Shown here piece after piece: positions 1-6,510 of a stretch of DNA of 11,032 nucleotides (positions within the stretch are counted from its first letter, which is position 1; the number at the start of each line of letters is the position of its first letter). Made by a program: the position numbers and the translations under genes. The DNA lies in assembly GCA_023391395.1 (NCBI GenBank), contig JAEWBA010000129.1, forward strand, positions 1 to 11,032, given 5' to 3'. The DNA comes from Pseudomonadota bacterium. Lineage in GTDB: Bacteria; Pseudomonadota; Gammaproteobacteria; Burkholderiales; Burkholderiaceae_D. The notes under the pieces are model-generated. The model saw nothing but the letters and a program-made list of their open reading frames with translations. It was not told the DNA's origin and did no database searches.

Positions 1-98
1 GGCTTTCGGCGGACGGCCGTTAGCCGTCACCCTGCTCTGTGGAGTCCGGACCTTCCTCCCGCCATCTGACGATGGCCGGCGGCTGTCTGGCTTGCATC
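1..98 (-). ncRNA. rnpB: RNase P RNA (class A), 5' part, cut by window edge
   Basis: The minus strand from about 98 down to 1 reads as the 5' third of bacterial type A RNase P RNA, the catalytic RNA that trims tRNA 5' leaders. Short blocks match E. coli M1 RNA from memory: CAGACAG and CGCCG near the 5' end, then the conserved region GAGGAAGGTCCGGACTCC at about 41-58, followed by GCAGGGTGACGGCTAACGGC. A compact hairpin GCCATC-GTCA-GATGGC (about 61-76) fits a shortened P3. The 5' end at 98 is set by aligning the 16 nt up to CAGACAG with M1 and lies 7 nt past a TACAAT -10 box. The 3' two thirds, including the partner strand of P4, lie outside the window. One position differs from the usual GAGGAAAGTCC (G for A). 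I am confident of the identity and less so of the exact first base. Confidence 0.93.
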
Positions 99-105
99 AG
101 GCGCC

Positions 106-111
106 ATTGTA
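106..111 (-). promoter_or_regulatory. -10 box of rnpB promoter
   Basis: TACAAT on the minus strand (5 of 6 to TATAAT) ends 7 nt before the predicted first base of rnpB. No clear -35 hexamer lies 16-18 nt upstream. That space is instead occupied by a 6-bp palindrome at 124-139. Confidence 0.6.
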
Positions 112-123
112 GCGCAGCGCTCG

Positions 124-139
124 CCGACCTATCGGTCGG
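124..139. repeat. Perfect 6-bp inverted repeat with 4-nt loop upstream of rnpB
   Basis: CCGACC-TATC-GGTCGG is a perfect hairpin or operator-like dyad. It begins 5 bp beyond the stop codon of the CzcE-like gene (stop at 145-147) and covers where the rnpB -35 should be. No T-run follows on the minus strand, so it is not a standard intrinsic terminator. It could be a weak terminator for the small gene, a protein site over the rnpB promoter, or chance. Confidence 0.45.
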
Positions 140-144
140 AATCT

Positions 145-498
145 TCAGAACCCCGGCATGGCGGCACCGCCGACGTAATCCAGGTTGGGCGAAATATAGG
201 CCGTGACGCGATGGTCGAGCATGCCGGGCGGCGTCACCCGGTTCAGGTCGAAGGCCGATACTGCCAGCGGACCGTTGAAATGCCAGGCGAAGTCCTTGTC
301 GCCAACCACAAACCTGACGATTTCCCCGCCTTCGACGTTGACGTGGCGGGTGGAAGGCGTGATGACGATGGTGCGCGCGGCCGCCGCCGGCGCTGCCGCC
401 TGCCCCAGCAGATCGAGGCGCTGCTCCACCGCGCAGCCGGGGCCGGCCGTCAGGAGTGCCAGGATGGCAAAGAGGAAAGGAAGAGATCGGATTTTCAT
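145..498 (-). CDS. CzcE-like small exported protein
   Basis: A 117-aa protein with a signal peptide: MKIRSLPF, then a hydrophobic stretch to about residue 19, then Gly/Cys/Ala around 21-23, with likely cleavage near residue 23. Cys22 lacks a good lipobox, so a lipoprotein is less likely. After an Ala-rich linker (35-43) the mature part resembles the CzcE family of periplasmic copper-binding proteins known from Cupriavidus: a strand-rich section TIVITPSTRHVNVEGGEIVR (43-62), FVVGDKDFAWHFNG, then FDLNRVTPPGMLDHRVTAYI. His52, His73 and His96 are possible metal ligands. The start at 498 is chosen over an upstream in-frame start because GGAG lies 6-7 nt before it and the signal peptide then begins properly. 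No czcCBA or other metal genes are nearby, so the metal role is inferred from family resemblance only. Confidence 0.8.
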   Translation of the reverse strand: MKIRSLPFLFAILALLTAGPGCAVEQRLDLLGQAAAPAAAARTIVITPSTRHVNVEGGEIVRFVVGDKDFAWHFNGPLAVSAFDLNRVTPPGMLDHRVTAYISPNLDYVGGAAMPGF

Positions 499-551
499 GA
501 CTGTCTCCGCCGATGGAAAGGCTCGCAAGGAGCCCTGCAAGGCATGTCTGC

Positions 552-557
552 ATTGTA
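552..557 (-). promoter_or_regulatory. Candidate -10 box for the CzcE-like gene
   Basis: TACAAT on the minus strand, 53 bp upstream of the ATG at 498 and downstream of the GC-rich hairpin that follows the isomerase gene. The -35 region is not recognisable. The 113-bp gap, the hairpin and this box together suggest that the small gene is transcribed separately from the beta-oxidation operon. Confidence 0.35.
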
Positions 558-576
558 GTTCCCTCGGCGGGATTAC

Positions 577-600
577 GCCGGCCACCGGTCTGGGGCCGGC
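577..600 (-). terminator. GC-rich hairpin after the isomerase gene, possible operon end
   Basis: GCCGGCC (577-583) pairs perfectly with GGCCGGC (594-600) across a 10-nt loop, and the loop itself holds ACCGGT. On the minus strand the hairpin starts 11 nt after the isomerase stop codon. There is no U-tract, so it may only pause polymerase or protect the 3' end. I read it as the probable end of the beta-oxidation operon. Confidence 0.4.
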
Positions 601-611
601 CGAGCCAAGCC

Positions 612-1379
612 TTATGCGAACTTCTTGAAGTCCGGCCGGCGCTTTTCGAAAAAGGCGGCGAAGGCTTCCGTGGCTTCGGGGGAGGCCAGCATGGCTGCAA
701 ACTGCCGGTTCTCTTCAGCGATACGCTCCTGTACCGCTTTGGCCTGGCCGCTCTTCAGCAGGCGCTTGGTCACGCGCAGCGAAGACGCCGGCAGGGCAAC
801 CAGCTTGGCGGCCTGCATGCGCGCAAACTCGTGCAATTCCATCGCCGGAACCACGCGGCTCACGAAGCCCATCTCGTAGGCTTCCTCGGCCGAAAAGCCC
901 TCGCCCAGCAATAGCATTTCGGCGGCCCGCTGATTGCCGACGATCTTCGGCAGCAAATAGCTGGAGCCGAATTCCGGGCACAGTCCGAGCGGCGCGAAGG
1001 GCAAGGAAAACTTGGCGTTGTCCGCCGCGTACACGATATCGCAATGCACCAGCATCGTCGTACCAATGCCGATGGCTGCGCCGGCCACTGCCGCGATCAC
1101 GGGCTTGGTGGCGCCGCTCAACTGGCGCATGAAGTGGGTGGCGGGACGCGTTTCCAGATCGGGAGCGGCATCGACCTGGAAATCTTCCAGCGCATTGCCG
1201 GCCGTGAAGATTTCCGGCTTGCCCTGGATCAGGATGGCGCGAATCTCGGGATCACGCTCCGCTGCGGCGATGGCGTCGCCCATCATCTGGTACATCGCCT
1301 GGGTGATGGCGTTCTTCTTTTCCGGGCGATTGAATTCGATGGTGAAGATGCCATCGGCCTTGCTGGTGAGGATATCCAT
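612..1379 (-). CDS. Crotonase-fold enoyl-CoA isomerase (delta3,delta2 type), often labelled enoyl-CoA hydratase
   Basis: A 255-aa crotonase-superfamily protein. FTAGNALEDF (58-67) and GAAIGIGTT (100-108) form the CoA-binding and oxyanion-hole region. The two catalytic glutamates of crotonase-type hydratases (rat E144 and E164) align here with Thr108 and Phe128, so both are missing. Instead CPEFGSSYLLPKIVG (134-148) matches the SPEGCSSYTFPKIMG stretch of ECI2-type delta3,delta2-enoyl-CoA isomerases, with Glu136 at the position of the catalytic base. It would move cis/trans-3 double bonds to trans-2 so that unsaturated acyl chains can enter the cycle. The C-terminal helical part (LRVTKRLLKS onward) is complete and the length is normal. 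GGAG lies about 8 nt before the ATG. It is the last gene of the operon, 35 bp after the hydrolase. The hydratase step is already supplied by the bifunctional enzyme upstream, which fits. Confidence 0.88.
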   Translation of the reverse strand: MDILTSKADGIFTIEFNRPEKKNAITQAMYQMMGDAIAAAERDPEIRAILIQGKPEIFTAGNALEDFQVDAAPDLETRPATHFMRQLSGATKPVIAAVAGAAIGIGTTMLVHCDIVYAADNAKFSLPFAPLGLCPEFGSSYLLPKIVGNQRAAEMLLLGEGFSAEEAYEMGFVSRVVPAMELHEFARMQAAKLVALPASSLRVTKRLLKSGQAKAVQERIAEENRQFAAMLASPEATEAFAAFFEKRRPDFKKFA

Positions 1380-1414
1380 GAAGTCTCCGTATTGTCGCTG
1401 TTGCCGTTAATATC

Positions 1415-2314
1415 TCATGCGCTCTTCCGAGCGAGCGCCTGCCTGCCCCCCTCTGTGCGCTGCTCCAGCCAGGCCGATGCCTGCTGCCAGAGCGTCTCGC
1501 GAAATTGCGTGCGAAAGAATCCGAAATGACCGATGCGTCCGGCATTGACGTCCTGTGGCCGGATGACGCGCCGCTCCACCGAGGCGTTGCGGTAGCAGTC
1601 GTGCAAATTATCGATGCTGCGCCGGCTCATCAGTTCGTCATCGGTGAAATGCAGGCTCAGAAGCGGGACACGGAAGCGCTCGAAGCCGTCCCGGATCGGA
1701 TGGCCAGCGTGATCCACCACGTAGTGCGGATTGGTGCACCACTGAGCCCACTGTCGCACGACGCCCTTGGGCAGGTCTCCGACCATGCGCATGCGCTTGC
1801 CGGGGAAATAGCCGTACAAGCGGGTAGCGAGCGGCACCGCCAGGTACCACAGGATCCAGACCAGATAGCGGATCCGCGCCGCATTGTGACGCCAGTAGCC
1901 GTTGCCTGCGGCAACGGTCAGAATGCCGTCGACAAGTTCCGGAGCCGGCAGCAGGCCCGGCAATTGCCCGCCCAATGAATGCCCGACCAGCAGGAGCGGT
2001 GCGCTGTCATGCCAGGAACGCGCGGCGCACAAGGCCGCATGGTAGTCACGCTGGGCCCAGTCGAGCAGATCGGCCTCGAAGCCGCGCAGCGAATGCCTGA
2101 ATTTCTCCGGCACCGAGGCGCCCATGCCGCGGTAGTCGAAAGTAAGCACCGCAAAGCCTTGCTGCGCGAGATAGCCGGCGAAGGGATGGTAAAAATCCTG
2201 CCGCACCCCCATTGCCCCGGCCAAGACGACGATCGCCCGCGGCGCCTGCGCCGGCATGAAGCGCGTGCCCGCGAGGGCGAAGCCGTCGCTGGCGAGGAAG
2301 CGAATGGGTTCCAT
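1415..2314 (-). CDS. Alpha/beta hydrolase (serine esterase/lipase-like)
   Basis: A 299-aa soluble alpha/beta-fold hydrolase. The nucleophile elbow GHSLGG gives Ser113. HFTDDELM (222-229) supplies the acid (Asp225 or Asp226). GRIGHFGFFR (259-268) gives the catalytic His263, so the triad is complete. The strand and turn AVLTFDYRGMGAS (55-67) before the elbow is typical. A cap region around LVWILWYLAVPLATRLYGYF (151-170) is strongly hydrophobic and may line an acyl pocket or touch the membrane. I start at ATG 2314, because the upstream in-frame TTG at 2326 adds only four residues and neither has a strong ribosome-binding site. It sits 30 bp after the thiolase in the beta-oxidation operon, so an acyl ester or thioester substrate is likely, but the substrate is unknown. 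Confidence 0.85.
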   Translation of the reverse strand: MEPIRFLASDGFALAGTRFMPAQAPRAIVVLAGAMGVRQDFYHPFAGYLAQQGFAVLTFDYRGMGASVPEKFRHSLRGFEADLLDWAQRDYHAALCAARSWHDSAPLLLVGHSLGGQLPGLLPAPELVDGILTVAAGNGYWRHNAARIRYLVWILWYLAVPLATRLYGYFPGKRMRMVGDLPKGVVRQWAQWCTNPHYVVDHAGHPIRDGFERFRVPLLSLHFTDDELMSRRSIDNLHDCYRNASVERRVIRPQDVNAGRIGHFGFFRTQFRETLWQQASAWLEQRTEGGRQALARKSA

Positions 2315-2344
2315 GCTGCCCGCCAATGTCCGCTCTATGTAGCT

Positions 2345-3541
2345 TTACAGGCGCTCGAAGATGCCAGCCGCGCCCATGCCCGTGCCTACGCACATGGTCA
2401 CCATGCCGTACTTCAGGTTGCGGCGCCGCAGGGCATGCACCACGGTGGCGGAGCGGATGGCGCCGGTGGCGCCCAGCGGATGGCCGAGCGCAATCGCGCC
2501 GCCCATGGGATTGACCTTGGCCGGATCGAGACCGAGGTCCTGGATCACCGCCAGCGATTGCGCTGCGAATGCCTCGTTCAGTTCGTACCAGTCGATCTGG
2601 TCTTGCGTGATGCCGGCAGCGCGCAATGCGGCAGGAATCGCTTCCTTGGGGCCGATGCCCATGATTTCCGGCGGCACGCCGCGCACCGCGAAGGAAGCAA
2701 AGCGCGCCAGCGGCGTCAGGTTGAATTGCTTGAGGATTTTTTCGCTGACCAGGATCAGCGCACCCGCACCATCCGAAGTCTGCGAACTGTTGCCGGCCGT
2801 GACCGAACCCTTGGCGGCGAATACCGGCTTCAGCTTGGCCAGCGCTTCCAGATTGGTGTCGGCGCGCGCGCCTTCGTCGCGGTCCACGGTACGCGTCTTG
2901 ATGTCGATCTGGCCGGATTCCAGGTTGGGGAAACGCTCGACGATTTCCACCGGCGTGGCTTCATCCTTGAATTCGCCTGCCTCCTGGGCGGCGATCGCCT
3001 TGCGGTGCGACTCCAGCGAGAACTGGTCCTGCGCCTCGCGCGAAACCTTCCACTGCTGCGCCACCTTCTCGGCGGTCAAACCCATGCCGTAAGCCATGCC
3101 GATGTTGTCATCCTTGAAGATGCCCATGTTCATCGAGGGATGATGGCCCATCATCGGCACCATCGACATCGACTCGGCGCCGGCCGCAATCATCACATCG
3201 GCCTCGCCGACGCGGATGCGGTCCGCCGCCATTGCCACTGCCGTCAGGCCGGAGGCGCAGTAGCGGTTGACCGTCACGCCGCCCACCGATTTCGGCAGGC
3301 CGGCCAGCAGCACCGCCATGCGTGCCATGTTCAGGCCCTGCTCCGCTTCCGGGAAGGAGCAGCCGACGATGGCATCCTCGATGAGATTCGGGTCGAGGTT
3401 CGGCACTTGCGATACCGCCGACTGGATCGCACGCACCAGCAGGTCGTCCGGGCGCACGTTCTTGAACATGCCGCGCGGCGCCTTGCCGATCGGGGTGCGG
3501 GTAGCGGCGACGATGTAGGCATCTTGCAGTTGCTTGCTCAT
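2345..3541 (-). CDS. fadA: Acetyl-CoA C-acyltransferase (3-ketoacyl-CoA thiolase)
   Basis: A 398-aa thiolase of normal family length. The acyl-accepting Cys95 lies in NRYCASGLTA (92-101). NEAFAAQ (322-328), GHPLGATG (353-360, His354) and CVGTGMGAAG (384-393, Cys384) complete the active site. The N-terminal YIVAATRTPIGK and the GAESMSMVP loop are typical of degradative thiolases. It cleaves 3-ketoacyl-CoA with CoA to acetyl-CoA and a shortened acyl-CoA, the last step of each beta-oxidation turn. ATG 3541 is preferred because AGGAGA stands 7-8 nt before it and the conserved N-terminus starts right after; the frame stays open for 83 further codons upstream, but that extension is shadow. It starts 16 bp after the thioesterase gene. 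Its pairing with the bifunctional dehydrogenase/hydratase indicates FadA function; a biosynthetic acetoacetyl-CoA role is less likely. Confidence 0.95.
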   Translation of the reverse strand: MSKQLQDAYIVAATRTPIGKAPRGMFKNVRPDDLLVRAIQSAVSQVPNLDPNLIEDAIVGCSFPEAEQGLNMARMAVLLAGLPKSVGGVTVNRYCASGLTAVAMAADRIRVGEADVMIAAGAESMSMVPMMGHHPSMNMGIFKDDNIGMAYGMGLTAEKVAQQWKVSREAQDQFSLESHRKAIAAQEAGEFKDEATPVEIVERFPNLESGQIDIKTRTVDRDEGARADTNLEALAKLKPVFAAKGSVTAGNSSQTSDGAGALILVSEKILKQFNLTPLARFASFAVRGVPPEIMGIGPKEAIPAALRAAGITQDQIDWYELNEAFAAQSLAVIQDLGLDPAKVNPMGGAIALGHPLGATGAIRSATVVHALRRRNLKYGMVTMCVGTGMGAAGIFERL

Positions 3542-3557
3542 TTCGAGATTCTCCTGT

Positions 3558-3980
3558 TCATTCGGCCGCCGGTCCGCCGGCCAGCCGTGCAATCGTTCCC
3601 TGCGCGATTGCGCACAGGGTCTCTTTTCCCTCGTTGACCACAAACACTTCGCAGCGGCACACGGCTTGCGTCTTGCCGGCGTGGATCGCGCTGGCGCGGG
3701 CGATGATTTCCTCGCCGATCGCCGGCCGCAGGTAATTGATCTTGTATTCCGAAGTGACGACATTGAAGCCCAGCGCCGCACCGCCGGCATAGGTCAGCGC
3801 ATTGTCGGCGACGTAACTGAGCACGCCGCCGTGCACGAAGCCATGCTGCTGCTTCAGTGCCTGCCGGACCGGCACGCGCAGCTCAGTGCCCTCGCGATCG
3901 AAGCGAGTCAGGACCGCACCGATCAGGTCGCTGAAAGGCTGCGACGCCAGGACTCCCTTGCCTTGCTCCAGCAGGTTCAT
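3558..3980 (-). CDS. PaaI-type hotdog-fold acyl-CoA thioesterase
   Basis: A 140-aa single hotdog domain. The family signature GFVHGGVLSYVADNALTYAGG (47-67) contains HGG at 50-52 and Asp59 at the place of the catalytic aspartate of E. coli PaaI (Asp61 in HGGQLFSLADTAF). The following VVTSEYKINYLRPA (74-87) is the strand that lines the acyl pocket. It would hydrolyse acyl-CoA or intermediate thioesters to release CoA, perhaps as an overflow valve for the cycle. The gene lies between the bifunctional enzyme and the thiolase with gaps of only 10 and 16 bp. Its ribosome-binding site GAGGA overlaps the end of the preceding gene, so translation is probably coupled. Chain-length preference cannot be read from the sequence. 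Confidence 0.9.
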   Translation of the reverse strand: MNLLEQGKGVLASQPFSDLIGAVLTRFDREGTELRVPVRQALKQQHGFVHGGVLSYVADNALTYAGGAALGFNVVTSEYKINYLRPAIGEEIIARASAIHAGKTQAVCRCEVFVVNEGKETLCAIAQGTIARLAGGPAAE

Positions 3981-3990
3981 GGACGCGTCC

Positions 3991-6390
3991 TCAATTGCGC
4001 ACCGGCTTGCCGGTCTGCATCATGCCCATGATGCGTTCCTGCGTCTTCGGATTGTTCAGCAATTCCATGAAGGCGCGGCGCTCCAGGTCCAGCAGCCATT
4101 GCTCGCTGACCAGGCTGCCCTGCTCGATCTCGCCGCCGGAGACGATCTCGGCGATCATCGAACCCAGCTTGTAATCGTGCGCCGAGATGAAACCGCCGGC
4201 GCGCATGTTGACCAGTTGCGCCATGATGGTCGCCATGCCGTAGCGGCCGACCACCGGGATCTGCGCCTGGAGCGGCGGACGGTAGCCGGCCTCGTACATC
4301 GCCCGCGCTTGGCTCTTGGCCACGTGTAGCAGCTCGTAGGGATTGAAGACGATGACGTCGTCCGCCGCGAGGTAACCCATCTTCTTCGCTTCCAGCGCCG
4401 ACTTGGAAACATTGGCGGTGGCCGCGTTCATGTAATAGTTCTTCAGGAATTGCAGGATGTCGTTGCCCTTGGCATCCGCCGCCGCGCGCTGCGCGATTTC
4501 CTTCAGGCCGCCGCCTGCCGGGATCAGGCCGACGCCGACTTCCACCAGGCCGATGTAGGACTCGAGCAAGGCGACACGCTTGGCCGCATGCATCATCAGC
4601 TCGCAGCCGCCGCCCAGAGCTAGGCCACCCACGGCGGCCACCACCGGCACGTTGGCATACTTGAGGTTCTGGTGAGCCTGCTGCAGCTTGGCGACTTCCG
4701 GCTCGATCGCCTTGACGCCGCCGGACATGAAGACCGGCAGCATGGATTGCAGGTCGGCACCGGCGGAGAATGCCCCGCCTTCGGCAACGTCCGCATTCCA
4801 CAGCACCAAGCCCTTGTAATTCTGTTCCGCTTCGGCGATCGCCTTGGCCAGGCCATTGATGACGCCCTGGCCGATCACGCCCAGCTTGGTCTTGAGCGAG
4901 AGGATCAGCACATCGTCATTCTGATGCCACAGGCGCACCGAATCGTCTTCGAACACGGTAGTGCCGGCGCTGCGGCCATCGGCCTTGCCTTCGCCCAGCA
5001 ACGTGGCACGGAAAGCCTGACGCTGATACACCGGCAGTTCGGGACGCGGTACCCAGGTCTTTTTCTGTGGCGACCACGACCCTTGGGCGGTATGCACGCC
5101 GCCACTCTCGGCAACCGGACCCTGCGTCACCCAGTCCGGCAGGGGCACGTCGCACAGCGCTTTGCCGGCAGCAATGTCTTCCTGTATCCAGCCGGCGACC
5201 TGCTGCCAGCCGGCGGCTTGCCAGTTCTCGAAGGGGCCGCTCTTCCATCCGAAGCCCCAGCGCATGGCGAAGTCCACGTCGCGCGCATTGTCGGCGATCG
5301 ACTCCAGGTGCACGGCAATGTAATGGAAGGCATCGCGGAAGATCGCCCACAGGAACTGCGCCTGCGGATTGCTCGATTCGCGCAGCGCCTTCATGCGCTT
5401 GACCGGATCTTTTTCCTTCAGGATGCGGCCGACCAAGTCATCGGCCTTCTTGCCGCTCGGTACGTAATCGCCCTTGGCCGCATCGAAGCGCAGGATGTCT
5501 TTGCCCACTTTCTTGTAGAAACCGGCCTTGCTCTTCTGGCCGAGCGCACCGGCGCCGACCAGCTTGCTCAGCACTTCCGGGGTCTTGAAGATGGCGGCGA
5601 AGGGATCGCCCTGCAGGTTGTCCTGCATGGTCTTGATGACGTGGCCCATGGTGTCCAACCCGACCACGTCGGCGGTGCGGAAGGTGCCGGACTTGGCGCG
5701 GCCCAGCTTGGCGCCGGTCAGGTCGTCGACCACGTCGTAGGACAGGCCGAATTTTTCCGCTTCATGGATGGTCGCCAGCATGCCGAAGATGCCGACACGG
5801 TTGGCGATGAAGTTGGGCGTGTCCTTGGCCCGCACCACGCCCTTGCCGAGCGTCGTGGTCAGGAAGCCTTCGAGCTGGTCCAGGATGTCCGGCCGCGTGG
5901 AGGCAGTAGGGATCAACTCGACCAGATGCATGTAGCGCGGCGGATTGAAGAAATGCACGCCGCAGAAGCGCGCCTTCAAATCGGCCTCGAAGCCTTCCGA
6001 CAAGGCCGTGATCGACAGGCCGGACGTATTGGAAGCAAAGATGGCGTTCTGCCCGATGTGCGGCGCGACCTTCTTGTACAAGTCATGCTTCCAGTCCATG
6101 CGTTCGGCGATGGCTTCGATGATCAGGTCGCAACCCTTCAGCACTTCGAGATCGTCTTCGTAGTTCGCGACCTGGATCAATGCGGCGTCGTCTTTGTTGC
6201 CGAGCGGCGCGGGGTTGAGCTTTTTCAGGTTCTCGATGGCACGCAACACGATGCCGTTCTTCGGGCCTTCCTTTGCGGGAAGATCGAACAACACGACCGG
6301 CACCTTGGCATTCACGCAATGCGCGGCGATCTGGGCGCCCATCACGCCGGCGCCGAGGACCGCGACTTTCTTGACGATGAAGTTGGACAT
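3991..6390 (-). CDS. Bifunctional 3-hydroxyacyl-CoA dehydrogenase / enoyl-CoA hydratase (FadN-type domain order)
   Basis: A 799-aa fusion. The N-terminus is a Rossmann NAD-binding domain with GAGVMG at 13-18. CGVHFFNPP (143-151, His146) and ASNTSGLSI (119-127) belong to the 3-hydroxyacyl-CoA dehydrogenase active site. A helical dehydrogenase C-domain follows to about residue 430. A crotonase domain fills about 510-720: FSAGADLQSM, then GGGCEL with Glu597 and YIGLVEVGVG with Glu617, the two hydratase glutamates, spaced 20 residues apart as in rat crotonase. It hydrates trans-2-enoyl-CoA and oxidises L-3-hydroxyacyl-CoA with NAD. The order (dehydrogenase first) is opposite to E. coli FadB and matches Bacillus FadN. 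ATG 6390 has AAGGA 6 nt upstream and begins at the Rossmann strand; the 25 in-frame codons before it run through the palindromic repeat and are not coding. Confidence 0.94.
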   Translation of the reverse strand: MSNFIVKKVAVLGAGVMGAQIAAHCVNAKVPVVLFDLPAKEGPKNGIVLRAIENLKKLNPAPLGNKDDAALIQVANYEDDLEVLKGCDLIIEAIAERMDWKHDLYKKVAPHIGQNAIFASNTSGLSITALSEGFEADLKARFCGVHFFNPPRYMHLVELIPTASTRPDILDQLEGFLTTTLGKGVVRAKDTPNFIANRVGIFGMLATIHEAEKFGLSYDVVDDLTGAKLGRAKSGTFRTADVVGLDTMGHVIKTMQDNLQGDPFAAIFKTPEVLSKLVGAGALGQKSKAGFYKKVGKDILRFDAAKGDYVPSGKKADDLVGRILKEKDPVKRMKALRESSNPQAQFLWAIFRDAFHYIAVHLESIADNARDVDFAMRWGFGWKSGPFENWQAAGWQQVAGWIQEDIAAGKALCDVPLPDWVTQGPVAESGGVHTAQGSWSPQKKTWVPRPELPVYQRQAFRATLLGEGKADGRSAGTTVFEDDSVRLWHQNDDVLILSLKTKLGVIGQGVINGLAKAIAEAEQNYKGLVLWNADVAEGGAFSAGADLQSMLPVFMSGGVKAIEPEVAKLQQAHQNLKYANVPVVAAVGGLALGGGCELMMHAAKRVALLESYIGLVEVGVGLIPAGGGLKEIAQRAAADAKGNDILQFLKNYYMNAATANVSKSALEAKKMGYLAADDVIVFNPYELLHVAKSQARAMYEAGYRPPLQAQIPVVGRYGMATIMAQLVNMRAGGFISAHDYKLGSMIAEIVSGGEIEQGSLVSEQWLLDLERRAFMELLNNPKTQERIMGMMQTGKPVRN

Positions 6391-6402
6391 GGAAAATCCT
6401 TT

Positions 6403-6474
6403 GCACGTAGGGTGCGCCATGCGCACCATTGAGGATGACTGTGTCGCAAGGTGCGCACAGCGCACCCTGCGTAC
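6403..6474. repeat. Nested palindromic repeat (REP-like) between the dehydrogenase genes
   Basis: Two half units, GGTGCGC-CAT-GCGCACC (6411-6427) and GGTGCGC-ACA-GCGCACC (6450-6466), have identical 7-bp stems and 3-nt loops, with a 22-bp spacer. The wider arms 6403-6427 and 6450-6474 are also inverted repeats of each other (21 of 25 match), so the unit can fold as two small hairpins or one large one. The form resembles dispersed REP/BIME elements. In the operon mRNA it could stabilise or separate the upstream message. Copy number elsewhere is unknown. Confidence 0.75.
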
Positions 6475-6480
6475 CGCCGC

Positions 6481-6499
6481 CTCCCCTTCCGAGGGGGAG
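6481..6499 (-). terminator. Hairpin after the acyl-CoA dehydrogenase stop codon (weak or attenuating)
   Basis: CTCCCC (6481-6486) pairs with GGGGAG (6494-6499) across a 7-nt loop. On the minus strand it begins 11 nt after the TAA of the dehydrogenase gene and is directly followed by the nested palindrome. No U-run follows, so full termination is doubtful. It may reduce read-through into the bifunctional gene or protect the upstream transcript. Confidence 0.35.
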
Positions 6500-6510
6500 A
6501 ACGCGATGAC

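Noticed and set aside
20..700. 226-codon minus-strand open frame across rnpB, the CzcE-like gene and the isomerase end
   Set aside because: It overlaps the structural RNA and two supported genes in another frame; its Pro/Arg/Gly-rich translation has no family resemblance.
1979..3637. 552-codon plus-strand open frame opposite thiolase and hydrolase
   Set aside because: Shadow of the thiolase gene: His/Arg-rich, no conserved domain, crosses three real genes.
4672..6432. 586-codon plus-strand open frame opposite the bifunctional dehydrogenase/hydratase
   Set aside because: Same reason; it also runs into the palindromic repeat and shows no recognisable motif.
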